A DNA stretch of 64,000 bases, taken from assembly GCA_029582165.1 (NCBI GenBank), contig CM055884.1, positions 13,892,537 through 13,956,536 of the forward strand, given 5' to 3'. How positions within the stretch are numbered: the stretch's first letter is position 1; every line of letters starts with the position of its first letter. The notes below the pieces were generated by a model. That model did not search any database. It saw only the letters and a list, made by a program, of their open reading frames with translations, and had not been told where the DNA came from. Shown in pieces: positions 10,703 through 21,979 of the stretch. The translations under genes were made by a program, and so were the position numbers. This stretch comes from Portulaca oleracea (Eukaryota; Streptophyta; Magnoliopsida; Caryophyllales; Portulacaceae).

Positions 10703-13700
10703 ATGACGCCACAGTCCTACTCTATCGATTCCCAGGCCAAATCGTCCGACCTCGCCGGAAAAGTTCTATCGGCGAATACTCCGGCGGAAATCGCCGTCGC
10801 AATTGCTGCCGTGGAAGCGCACCTCAACAGTCACTTCCCCGAGCAGAATCGTCATTTCTTCTCCATCGCTTTTCCGGCATTAATCTGCAAGTTCTTCGGC
10901 TTCGATGACTCATCATCCGCTTCTCAGAAACCTCCCGGATGGATCGATACGGTCTCGTCTTCGAACGATTCCGAGCTCGCCGGTAAAGTTTTCGGCCTTC
11001 TCTCTCCTACTGGAACCTTAATGAACTTGATTATGGCTGTCGATCGGTTGTTTCTGGTTAAATATGTGTTTCCTGTTGAGAGATTGCCTGAATGGGTTAG
11101 GTTTATGCTTTCTAGTGAGAGAGATTGTCGAATCCTAGCTGATATATGCCCTTTGTTTAAAGGGAGGATTAAGGAGGATGAAATTAAGGGCAGCTTTCAG
11201 GTTCAGTTGAATGTTTTCGAGTACTTTATGTTTTGGTTTGCCTATTACCCTGTGTGTAGAGGTAAGAGTGAGAGTTTAGGGCCTGTTTCAATTCGGAGGA
11301 GTAGGAAGTTCAGTTTAGAGAATTGGACTTCGTCGATTCCTGTGCTGGCAAGCAGTACCAAGCGCGTCCCTGAGCAGAAGAATGAGTGTGATTTGTACTT
11401 GAGGCTTTTATATGCTTATCTTCGGTCATTTGTGCCCATGGATGACTTGAGCGTGCATCAGCCTTATAGGATTTCACTTCTTCACTATTCCACGAGTTAT
11501 GATGACTCAGCCCTTCTTCGGGCTGAGTTCTTGGTGAATACTCTTGTGCATTATTGGTTGGTGGATAATGACTTCTCGCCGCTGTCTGTAAATGCATTTA
11601 AATCGTTTGGTTTGTCATTCCCATTTCGGTCTGTGTTGGGTGAAGCGCCACCAACTTCTGGTTTGGGCCAAGCAGTTAAGTTGTTTGTGAAATACTTGAA
11701 TTTTAGCTCTCTTGTGGCAACGGAAGGGTCTAATCAAGTTGACAATGGGGGAAACTCAGTGTACAAGAAGTTTGGCTCTGCTGTGAAAACTAGAGATATT
11801 GCTTCTGCATTGTCTAGCTCGCCATCTGGTGGGTCTTGGAACTCTTATATACAAAGGCCACTCTATAGATTCATACTAAGGACGTTTCTCTACTGTCCGG
11901 TGGAGTCTTCAATGAAGAATATTTCTGAGGTCTTCTCAATTTGGAGTAGTTACATACAACCATGGAGACTTAGCAAAGAAGAATTGGCAGAGCTTGATGC
12001 GATGATTAATGACTCAAAGAAAAGTGTGGGCAAAGATGGTGATCAATCGAACCAACGCCAATATTCAACAATTTGGGAAGGTTATGTGCTGTCCAATTAC
12101 CTGTTCTATAGTTCTATGGTTTTGCATTTTATTGGCTTTGCGCACAAATTTCTCCACGCAGATCCTGAGACGATCGTCAAGATGGTATCCGAGGTATGCT
12201 TCCTATTGATCTACTTATGGCAATGCTTCTCTTTCCTGTACCAAGTTACTGAGTACTTGACTTTCTCCTCTGTGATTGCTTGTCTTATCCTTTGAGCTCT
12301 AGTGTAAATATTCATAGAGTCAGCAGTTTAAGTTGATGAAGCTCCCCACTGTGTAAAGAATTTGACTTTCTTTGGCAGAAAACCCATTACGTTTGGTGGT
12401 CATTTCTATTTGCATTCATATGTTGTTGCAAATTTTCTTGAGGAAATTATCAGAAAGTTTCTGATGAGGATAAAGGACCACAGACATACGAACCTAGCTA
12501 TCTTGTTTTGCTGGAGGTAGAATGGATTCAATCATGCAGAAACTGGGTATTGGGTTTAGTCTTGGTGTTTTGTCTTCAATTCCATAAATAGTTGCTTATC
12601 ATTATGTTGATCAGTACTTCCAGCATAAATGATCTCAAGCAAGGGTTACCGATTGTATTAGAATTGCATCTTGGATAGTGAAACACCATTTGGAAGTGGG
12701 CCATTTTCATTTCATGTCTCATAAATATGGTTGTCTAGGAAATTCGTCAGAACTTTCCAGATGTGATATGACCACATATATTTAGGCTTCACAGTCTTTT
12801 TTAATTGGAAAGGGAGATAGTTCACTAATGTATGTGTATCTTGAATAAGATCAGAGTGCACCAAGCAAGACACACACCAATAGTAAGAACTTGAATGGAT
12901 AGGTATTCTTGGATCTGAAACCAATAGGAATTCAAATTCAAAGGAAGAAAACAATTGAAAGATGGAATAAACAAGTGATTTATGATTGATACAGAGACAC
13001 CACGGTCACAAACCACAAGGGCTGAACTTGCTAATCTCCGTTGGATACAAAAACACCACCAAAAGATAAAAAACAAGCTCTACATATCACCACTTGATTA
13101 GCCAAACCAAGATATGGAAGTAGAAATTTTGAGAGTTATTAGAATGCTCACAAACAAAGGGGGCTGAAAAGCACACTCCTTACATTCATCAAATTCAACT
13201 AAGTGAAATAAAGAGTACATGACTGGCGTATATATAGGCAAGCAAGCACACACTGACCTTAGTACACACCTTAGCCTCACTTAAGCTTTCCTAATCATGA
13301 AGAAATGTCTAATACATGATTAATTGAGCTAAGTACAACGAAAATAGCTAATACATAACTTTAACAATAGGTACTCGTCCAAAATAATTGAAGAGACCGC
13401 CCATAAAGTGAAGACACATGCTAGCTTTCCATTGGACCAACGCTTAGACACCTAGGCCATTTTCTTTGAGACACCTCCTATTTGCTTGCTTGCTTGGCTT
13501 TCCCTTGCTGCTAGGTTTCCTCTTGAACCATATTTGAGGAGGGGAATTCGAATTTTAGGATGAAAAGATCGAATTGCCCCTTCACAAACCAAAATATACC
13601 GACCAAGCCAAAATGAGCCATATCGAGAAAACTGATTTTGCTGAATCTGGTTGGGGGTGCAAACGAACTCCAAATTGGTTGTTTAAGAGCTTTTTGGAAA

Positions 13701-16700
13701 GCTTAAACAATGCCCTTCAAAGTCCCATAGGGCTATACCCGAAGAGATCTCTCAATTTAAAGATATTGATGCAAACAGATGGGATACCGAGCTAGACGAA
13801 CATACTCCAAATTGTGGAATTAACTTGCTCATTTCTTGGATGGCCACATAGCAAGATTGCACCAATGTAGCTTAGCTTGGGGGACTTTCATAATTGGGAA
13901 TACAAAATGATAGAGCCAGTTTATCTCCATCATTCACCATTTAGTTAAGTTTTATAATATGCTTGACATGAATCCTTTCTTCACCATGGATGCATTGTTT
14001 CTCATAATGATAATTAGCTCTTCCAGCTTGGATGATCTCAATCTGGACTACCGGCTGATTGATTTGATGGGAAAGTATGTTGCAATTTGCAATGTGATTG
14101 TTAGATTTGTTCAAAAGAGAAAAGAAGGGGGGGGGGGGGGTGATGAGTTAGGCTACTTGCTTTGGTTGGCTAAATGTGTGGTTGTGTCTGTGTCATAATT
14201 ACCTAAATCGGTCCCCCCCTCGTATCCCAGTTCCGAGGGTCGTCGATCCCAATCTGAAATTGATAGCGCCCTAGGTCGGCGAGAATCGCGACATAGATCG
14301 CCAAATTTAATCGATCCGATTGTCACTAACTCTGGTGGCCTTTTGTAGTGGAAGTTGATGGCTTTTTGGTTGACGGAAGCTGCGAAACCAAGGGTGGGTT
14401 TTCGCCGGTCACTAGTCGCCGTTTCCGGCCGCCGGCACTTGAGTTTGAAAAAAAATGGGAAGTCAAAAACCCTAGTTCAAAAAATTGAATAACAAATTGA
14501 TGGATATTCGAGGTAGAGATTGAGGGATTTTGGTCGAGAAGGTGTTGCGACTCCACCGGAAGGGATATCTCTGGTCATAGGTCGCCAGTTTCTGGCCGCC
14601 GGGATAGGGTGAGAAGCTACAGTAGAGAGACATTTGGGGGAGTTGGCTGCGGGACTTAGGGTTAGGGTTTCTGCGGGATAGGGTTATGGCCTAAAAGCCG
14701 CTTGCACACATAAGAGAGGTAAAAGAGCCCAGTAAAAAGAGCCCACTGGGCCCAACAGCACCACACTTGGTGACTATAAATAATATTAGTATTTTAAAAG
14801 TAACAATTTGAAACTAATAAATAATTTTAAAACAGTACGTTAATAAAATACCAACTTATAATTAGAGCAAGTTTTTATTTATCGATCCAAAAAATATGTA
14901 TCGGTGAATTACGATCCCAAGTACCGTTCCTATTGAACCTACCCCCATCGATCCGGATTTCTAAAAGTTTAGGATTTCGATCCCGTTTTTGATCCTCGAC
15001 CTGTACCGTTCCCCGACCTTGGCAACTATGGTCTGTGTCATCCAGATCTTTGAATGGGTGATGCGCAATTTGGGGCTCGTTTTAGTTTGTTCATGCCCTC
15101 ATGTTTGTTATCTTTTGTTTCCGTACTCCATATTTGTATGAGTCAAGTGATGTACATACTTACAATCAAAAGTCACGATCAAAACTAAGCGATCTCAAGT
15201 AGAAACTATATTAATTTTGATGGAGTTTTTTCTGTCTGTGTGTTTGTTTTCCTGAAAGATGTAGAGGATTCAGGACACTACTCTATATGTTACCATTTGG
15301 TTAGATTTGCGACACTGTTCTTCATTTATGGCTGCAAGGTGTTCCCATGTTTTTGAATATCGTTCGGAACATTGAGCAATGAAGAGTCTATGGGATTGCC
15401 TTTCCGAATTGTACAATTCATTGCTTTTTGTGTAATTTTCAGCCTTCAGCTGATCTCTTGTCACTTCTTGACAGCTATTTAGCCTGACCATTATATGTTC
15501 AAATTCTTGATAACCAAGACTTTGGAAATGCTAGCTGTCTGTCCTCAGGTTCCCATTGTCAAAATAATTGGGTTTAAATGTATTCATATATCCTTGGGGA
15601 TTGGAGACCGGAGATCTGGAATATTATGCCTAGGTGGAACTGGTGTTTACATTGGGACTATGTGACATTATTTTGTGGTTATTCTAGCTACCACATTCTG
15701 GGAAACAAAATCTTACCAACAACTCCTGCTTAGTGGTTAGTAGATTGGGGGATTTAGTTGCCTGTTATATGTGTCCGCATATGCCATTCCATTAATTGCC
15801 GTATCTGTCGAACTTATGACAAGCTCAGTGATTTTGGGTATTTTAGATCTTATATCATCTATGAGTAAGCATTATGGGCAAATACATTTTTTAAAGTTAT
15901 TTCTGCCAGTAACTGGTTTATGTATGAGTGCTCTTGGGGTAGTTGGTCTGGCTTGCTCTGGACATTATTTACCTTTATTAAGTCCAATTGGTGTCAGAAG
16001 CTTTAGATTGCTCATATATACTTTGCTGTTGATCTCTTGTAGATAGACTTGTAGATTTAGCCTCGTCATGTTATTTTCATCAGCTGTTGTTGTGTTGCTT
16101 TCGTTGCTATCTACCATGGCCAAAGAAACAACCACCGAGTTTCAACCACCATATATATGCCCTTAGTACAGCCACTAAGCCAGCTAAAACGGTGGTCGTT
16201 GGTGCATTTAGACTTTCAATAGGGATTCTTCGTCCACCATCCACTTCCTTGAACATCCGCTAGCCCCAAGAACACCAAACAAAAAAGGATAAAAGGGAAC
16301 AGAGGGCAGTACTCAAAGAGCTCAATTCTTATGATCAGCTTTTCTAAGTTATATCAATATGTTTCTTGCACTGTGTGTGTGATTGATGATTTCACCTATC
16401 TTTGGTAAGTTTCTGGACAACTTTTGACCATGGTGTGCTTTTCTAATAGGTAATAGACATAATAACTTCTTCAAGGGAACTGCTGGAGCTCATAAAGAAT
16501 GTTGATACTGTTTTCCATTCCAAGAATGCTGGATCAGCCAAATCTATGCTAAGTAGTCTAAGTAAATTTGTGCCACAGATTCGTGAGCAGCTTCAGGTAA
16601 ACCTGCTTTACCTTTCTTTTGTGGTCTGCTGAATGTTAGCTTCGACTTGAAGTTTGCAATTTCTGTACATGATAAAACAAATAGTTGAGGGAGAGATAAT

Positions 16701-17753
16701 GTGTCTTGGGTAAAGACATAGTGCATTCATGATAATATAATCAGTATTCCTCTCTTCCTGATTCCCAGATATACCCCCATCCCCTGCTCCTATTTCTCCT
16801 GCCAACCTTGAATTGTATGCATGCTATCTGTTTTGCATGAAGGATTGGGAAGATGGTTTAGGTGAGACTGATGCTGATGGATCTTTCTTACACGAGAACT
16901 GGAATAGAGACTTGAGACTCTTTAGTGACGGTGAGGATGGTGGCCCCCAACTGCTTCAGGTACTGCATCACTATCTAACTTGTAGAACCAAGTTGAAGTA
17001 ATCCATCCAGGATGAAAGAAGTTAAATTTTCCAGTTTTATTTGAGGTTCTGATAAGCTTTACAATCAATTGATATCTTATGCTATACCTTTTTTTTTTTT
17101 TTTTTTTGCAGCTGTTCATATTGCGGGCTGAAGCTGAGCTGCCAGCTGTATGTGGCGAAAATCTTGCAAGCAATCTCCAGTGTCTAGCCTCGTTGAAATC
17201 TCGGGCACGTATCTTGTTTGGTGATTACGCAGTGAAGCAGCCTCAGACTCCGGTATCAGCAGAGTCAAAACAAGTTGCGCAGCAGTGTTATAGAGATGAG
17301 CTGTTTAAGCCCCGAAGGATGGGAAGCGGGTCACCCACAAACATAAAGCACAAAATGGGTGACGGGATGAAGCGACCTATAACCGACAATGAGGTTGCTT
17401 GGCTTGCAAAGCTTCTGATCCAGCTATCCAACTGGCTCAACAAAACAATAGGGTTGGATCAAGTAGAAGCCGCAACACAACAACAAGAACGAGAGCAAGA
17501 TAATGCGATGCCATCCTATGTTGAGGTCCCAGGGGATGGGATGATGGAATACGGTATGCCTGAATCCGTGAAAGCCGGGATTTTGTTGTTAGCCACTTGG
17601 CTTGTAACCCTGCGGTTGGCAATAGCTAGGATGATGGTGAGACATGGGCTTAAGGTGAACCTCAGGGTCTTTGCCTCTAAGAAGCTTGTAATGGTGCTCT
17701 TCATTTTCTTCCTCTTCAGTATGCTAAGGAGAGCTTTTAGGTCTGTTCTTTAG
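10703..17753 (+). CDS. SMPD4-like (neutral sphingomyelinase 3 family) membrane protein, four coding exons
   Basis: Coding exons 10703-12193, 16450-16596, 16843-16959 and 17112-17753 have GT/AG borders and all junctions in phase 0, giving 798 residues. The exons encode 497, 49, 39 and 213 residues. The N-terminal part (LAGKVLSANTPAEIAVAIAA, RHFFSIAFPALICKFFGF, VERLPEWVRFMLSSERDCR, LNVFEYFMFWFAYYPVC) matches, as I remember it, the plant branch of the family named for sphingomyelin phosphodiesterase 4. The tail has two hydrophobic spans, about residues 738-757 and 777-791, with a basic end (RRAFRSVL), as expected for a tail-anchored or hairpin membrane protein of the ER or nuclear envelope. Animal SMPD4 is linked to sphingomyelin hydrolysis and the nuclear envelope. 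Plants lack sphingomyelin, so the plant substrate is unknown. The gene looks intact. Exon 1 read through its donor would add 33 residues before a stop. The next gene faces it. Confidence 0.85.
12194..16449 (+). other. First intron of the SMPD4-like gene (4256 bp)
   Basis: Donor GTATGC after ...KMVSE and acceptor TCTAATAG before VIDIITSS. It is far longer than the other introns (246 and 152 bp), partly because of the hAT-type insertion at 14194-15030. The stretch 12830-13470 looks like decayed retroelement flank (a TATATATA word on the minus strand near 13230), but I could not find ends. The open frames in the intron have no family signature. Confidence 0.75.
14194..15030. mobile_element. Non-autonomous hAT-type element (837 bp) with 8-bp target duplication
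   Basis: Direct repeats GTCTGTGT flank it at 14186-14193 and 15031-15038. The ends are imperfect inverted repeats: CATAATTACCTAAATCGG at the left and, read inward from the right, CATAGTTGCCAAGGTCGG. An 8-bp target duplication is typical of hAT transposons. No transposase frame is present. The terminal word resembles that of the insertion at 51158-51610. Confidence 0.8.
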
Positions 17754-18089
17754 GATTTAGGTTGCGCATTTTTTGTGGCGAAAGGAGTAGATAACATCAC
17801 AAATGGATTTCTTATGGTATATGGTTTTGGGGTTTCACTTTTTTCCTTTTTATGTTACTGTAAATATTGTGGACATTACACACTTATAACATACTGATCA
17901 GCGGCTTTTTCTACTATTTCACCGAGGCAAATTGATCTTGTGGTTCAGTACTGTAAGTTAAACGGACAAATCACATTCCCTATTGGAATGACCTGAAAAT
18001 AGAATCTGATGAAAAATTGCGACATATCTGCCTACTATACATCCTGTATGGTGTACGGCAGGCAGTGAGTTACTTTTCGTTTGCTCATA
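17754..18089 (+). other. 3' flank / probable 3' UTR of the SMPD4-like gene
   Basis: 336 bp between the stop codon and the copia target site. T-rich, with a TGTAAATATTG word about 100 bp after the stop that could serve as a far-upstream poly(A) element. No consensus AATAAA is obvious. Confidence 0.4.
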
Positions 18090-18094
18090 ATATC

Positions 18095-18363
18095 TGTCAA
18101 CGGATCATCATCAGTGTATGATGAGAGAAGAAGGAAACAAAGAAAAATGTAGAACAATGTAAGATGTGTTTTATTATTAAATTGAATGAAAATAATTTTT
18201 TTATTAGTCCACGATACGATCCATTTAAGAAAGGATCGTATATTTTTGATATAAGAGATGGCTAAGGTATTTATACTACAACAGAATGTACCCAACTCTA
18301 ACTAATGTTGAAAACTAACTAATCTTTAAATCAATCTTTCAACTAATCTTGATATAACTAACA
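18095..18363 (-). repeat. 3' LTR of copia C1 (269 bp)
   Basis: It matches the 5' LTR (53585-53787) over about 200 bp, but carries roughly 65 extra bases at about 18186-18252 that the other copy lacks. The polypurine tract follows on the plus-strand map (minus strand: AAGCTTGAGGGGATG before TGTTAG). Confidence 0.85.
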
Positions 18364-18727
18364 TCCCCTCAAGCTTGGAGGGATAGGATACCATTCCAAG
18401 CTTGGAAAGAATATAATTTTGCTGAGATGAAGGGAGAATCTTGGTTAAAACATCAGCAAGTTCTTGAATCGACATGTGTGAAAGCTGAAGCAAACCTTCA
18501 AGAACCTTTTCACGAGTAAAATGAAGTCTATATCAATATGTTTAGTGTGCTCGTGAAAGACTGAATTTTTTGCTATATGAAGGGCAGATTGGTTGTCACA
18601 ATACAAAGTAACTGGTTTATTGAGGTGACCCTCAATTCTTCTAAGAGGCGAACAATCCAGGTAACCTCAGAAGCAGTCTGAGATAAAGCTCTATATTCTG
18701 CTTCTGAAGAAGACTTAGATACAATTG
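18364..18727 (-). pseudogene. Copia C1 RNase H and 3' coding end
   Basis: The minus-strand translation shows the copia RNase H tail in order: SKSSSEAEYRALSQTASEV, then the DNQSALHIAKN and HEHTKHIDIDFHF segments and an ELADVLTK segment. The open sequence stops at the (TA)n tract at 18730. Confidence 0.85.
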
Positions 18728-18952
18728 ATTATATATATATATATATATATATATATTAACGATGCGGTTCCGGTTCTCCACCGGTTTAAAAATCCCAAAC
18801 CGGAACCGCCCCGTTTAGCATCATGTTTTTCTAGTTCGGTGCACCGTAATTTTAAGGCGGTTCAGTGTTTACCCACTTCCATTTTTTTAATTTTTTTTGT
18901 AGGTTTCTGGTTTGGTATGGCCGTTCCGGATTTTTTGAACACCCCTAATAAG
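18728..18952. mobile_element. (TA)n tract and hAT-like MITE fragment inside copia C1
   Basis: A (TA) microsatellite (about 18730-18757) leads into sequence rich in CGGTTCCGGTT / AACCGGAACCG words. This ends AACACCCCTAATAAGG, the reverse complement of a TAGGGGTGTTC terminus common in plant hAT MITEs. Copia coding resumes after it. The left terminus is not clear, so the element may be truncated. Confidence 0.5.
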
Positions 18953-19841
18953 GATCAACAGGTTGCTGCACTATAGAAGGATCAAGAAGTTGATGTGAGT
19001 TAGAAATATCATTAAACTGCTGCTGAAAGACAGGAGCATCTGATAGTTGTACTGGTGATTGTCAGAATTCAAGGGAGCAATATTTTGCTGTGAAGAAGAG
19101 GATGGAGAAGAGGATATAGAAGGTTGAGGGACTGTTGTTGTATTGCTGTTAATAGAACGATCAATAAAATAAATCCCTATTCTGATCTTGAAAAACAATA
19201 GTATCATGAACAAGATCAGTAACTCTTGGTAAGGGAGTATCTGATGTATCAGTAATGCCATGATATGGATAAATTTCTTCATAGAAAATGACATCTCTGG
19301 ACATAATAACCTGTTTAGAAACTAAATCAAGTAATTTGTATGCCTTCTTACCAAAAGGATATCCAATGAAAATTCATGGATGTGCTCTAGGTTGTAATTT
19401 ATCACGATTCCTTTTCAAAGTAGATGCATAAGCAAGACATTCAAAAGACTTTAAATGATCATAAGAAGGTTTAATAGAATACAATATCTCTTATGGACTT
19501 TTATTGCCAAGAACAACAGTGGGCATACGATTTATCATATACACTGTAGTTAACAAAGCCTCTCCCCAATATTTATTAGGTAAATTTGATTGAAATAAAA
19601 GAGCTCTTACTATCGCGCATATATTGATGCTTTCTTTCTACAATGTCATTTTGCTGAGGTGTACCAACACAAGTAGTTTGATGTAGAATACCCTTTTCTT
19701 CATAAAAAGATAAAGCATTCGAGTCCTTAAACTCCATTCCATTGTCTACCTTATTACTTTAACAACTCAACAAAATTCACAAAAGATTTAATCAAAGATA
19801 GAGCATTACTCTTATTTGCCAATAAATGCACCCAAGTATAT
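18953..19841 (-). pseudogene. Copia C1 integrase core and following linker
   Basis: On the minus strand, from 19841 downward, integrase core features are readable: WVHLLANKSNALS, then GMEFKDSNALSF, then CVGTPQQNDIVERKHQYMRD. The last carries the third acidic residue (E) of the D,D-35-E triad. After that come the HPWIFIGYPFGKKAYK and SRDVIFYEEIYPY segments typical of copia. Several stop codons and at least two shifts are present. The sequence is cut at 19841/19842 by element A and continues at 51093. Confidence 0.85.
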
Positions 19842-20071
19842 TGTAGGAGATAAAAATTTGTCGCCAAATCAGAAAATTACATGTGAAAAATAAATTAATT
19901 TTATTTTGGTCAATTACAAATTGCCACGTGTCAAATTGACCCACCTGGTCAAATTTATTTTTTGGTCAACCATAAAATGACAAGTGTTAGAGATGATGCA
20001 GAAAATAATAACTATTTCTTTATTTAAAATTAAAGGAATAATTATTAAATTCGGGCCCAGGCCCAAAGCTC
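19842..20071 (+). repeat. Truncated 5' LTR of element A
   Basis: It matches 50150-50375 with scattered substitutions, then stops at ...CCCAAAGCTC, so about three quarters of the LTR, including the TATA region, is absent. After it a 35-bp stretch (20071-20105) is repeated at 20126-20160, flanking a TTTAGCACGCCCGGTGGGAC leader word like that following many plant gypsy LTRs. Confidence 0.8.
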
Positions 20072-20183
20072 TGCCTCTCATCTCTTTCTCCAAGAAGTCA
20101 AATTTAGCACGCCCGGTGGGACATCTCTGCCTCTCATCTCTTTCTCCAAGAAGTCAAATTCGACCTTCGATCCAAGTGACACG

Positions 20184-21517
20184 ATGGCTGTCAACATGGA
20201 AGAAAAGATAGCTGAACTTGAGGCTATGTTAAACAGGCTCGCCAGGGAAAGTGAAGAGAAAGACAAAAAGATCAATGAACAAAGCGAGCAGATCGCGAAA
20301 CTGACGAGGAAGATAGAGAAGCACCCTTATCAAGAGTTTGACGAAGAAACAAATAAGGAGGAGTCTGAAAAAGAATCTTCTAAGGTGATGGCGAAGGCGA
20401 AGGAAAGAAGATCTCGTCTTCAGGGTCGATGACTGCAGAACAGATTCAGAGTCTGATTGCGAACACAGTAAGCGCTCAACTCGGAGAGGCATCGAGCAAG
20501 AGTCATTTGTAGGCAAATCCCTACACGAAGAGGGTTGATGTGCTTCGGATGCCACTGGGTTATCAACCCCCGAAGTTCAACCAGTTTGATAGAAAGGGCA
20601 ACCCTAAGCAACACATCGCGCATTTCATCGAGACTTGCAGCAATGCTGGGATGGAAGGAGACCGACTGGTGAAGCAGTTCGTTCGATCATTGAAAGGGAT
20701 AGCATTCGACTGGTATACGAATTTGGAACCCGAGTCTATCAACAGTTGGGAAGAAATGGAGCAAGAATTTCTCAATAGGTTCTACTCCGCTCAACGGGTC
20801 GTCAGCATGACAGAGTTGACAAACACCAAATAGTGGGAGAGCGAGCCAGTATTTGACTATATCCATCGTTGGAGGGATCTTAGTCTTGAATGCAAGGATC
20901 GCCTCACCGAATCTTCGGCCGTCGATATGTGTTCTCAAGGTATGCATTGGGATCTGCTCTATGTCCTCAAGATGCTCAAGCCAAAAACCTTCCAGGAATT
21001 GGCAACCAAGGCACATGATATGGAGATCACCATAGCAACTCGACGGGGAAGGTCTTCATCTTCATATGATGCAAGGAACGACAATATGTATAAGAAGAAT
21101 GGAAATCCACCAAAAACTTCAAAAGAGGAGTCCATGGCTATTTTCGCTTGTGAGCTGGTACAAATCTCTTCCAAGCCTAAACCAGAAAGGAAGAAAGTCA
21201 ATTTCTAGAAAGATGCTGAAAGGAAGCGTCCTACACTGAAGGAGCTTCAAGAAAAGAAGTACCCGTTTCCAGACTTGGATTTGTCAGGAATGCTTGACAA
21301 CCTGCTAGAGATGAGAGTTATCGAACTCCCACAACCAAAGAGGCCGGAAGAAGCAGGGAGAATCATAGATCTAAAATACTGTCGCTATCCTAGGGTAGTC
21401 AGTCACCCTCTTGAGAAGTGTATTACACTCAAGGAGCGCATCATGAAGCTAGTTGAGGAGGGAACAATAATATTGGACTTGGATGATAACATCAAAGCCA
21501 ATTACGTCTCAGCATGA
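20184..21517 (+). pseudogene. Gag of gypsy element A, broken
   Basis: Pieces lie in order. 20184-20432 encodes a coiled-coil start (MEEKIAELEAMLNRLARESE). After a shift near 20430 and a stop near 20509 comes a capsid-type retrotrans_gag domain (PKQHIAHFIETCSNAG, VRSLKGIAFDWYTNLEPESI, EEMEQEFLNRFYS, 20590-20790). A stop lies at about 20833, with related frame to 21208, another stop, then 21275-21517. The last piece has a degenerate knuckle (CRYPRVVSHPLEKC, then ITLKERIMKLVEEGTI). At least four lesions are visible. The sequence runs on to 21979, where element B interrupts before any protease signature. Confidence 0.8.
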
Positions 21518-21979
21518 CCAATTCCAGCCAGGGGAAAGGAATTCTTGATGATTCGGTTCGGATGTCAAAAACCCAGTTCCTCTTGCTGTACTAGCCTACG
21601 CCCCTCAATATGCAAATGAGCAAGAAGCAGAATCTTCTGGTGAAGATGGAAAATGGATCTCAGCCACTCGAAGGAAGACTAGGGGGCAAAGGGAAGTCCA
21701 AAGACCACCAACCCGAACGCATCAAAGGATAATAAATAACCCGCAACCTTCGACAGAAAGGAAAACACTTGAAATCTTCAAGAAACAAGAAGTTGGTTCA
21801 ACTGAGTCACTTGAACGAGGCCCCCCTGTTCCTGTCACTCTAAAGGAATACTTTATGAAGGACTTCCTTCGAATAGTCGACAAAGTTGAAGTTGTGAACA
21901 TGATCTCCTGCTTCGAGATCGAAGAAGATGATAGCGAAGGAACGGAGTATCAACCTAAGTCAAAGCTCTCCGTGTTTGT

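Noticed and set aside
12830..13470. A complete LTR element in the SMPD4-like intron
   Set aside because: Sequence has a retroelement flavour, but no paired ends, primer site or target duplication could be found.
15771..16046. 91-codon frame with hydrophobic segments as a small membrane-protein gene
   Set aside because: Lies inside intron 1 of the SMPD4-like gene, with no family resemblance, splice support or conserved start context.
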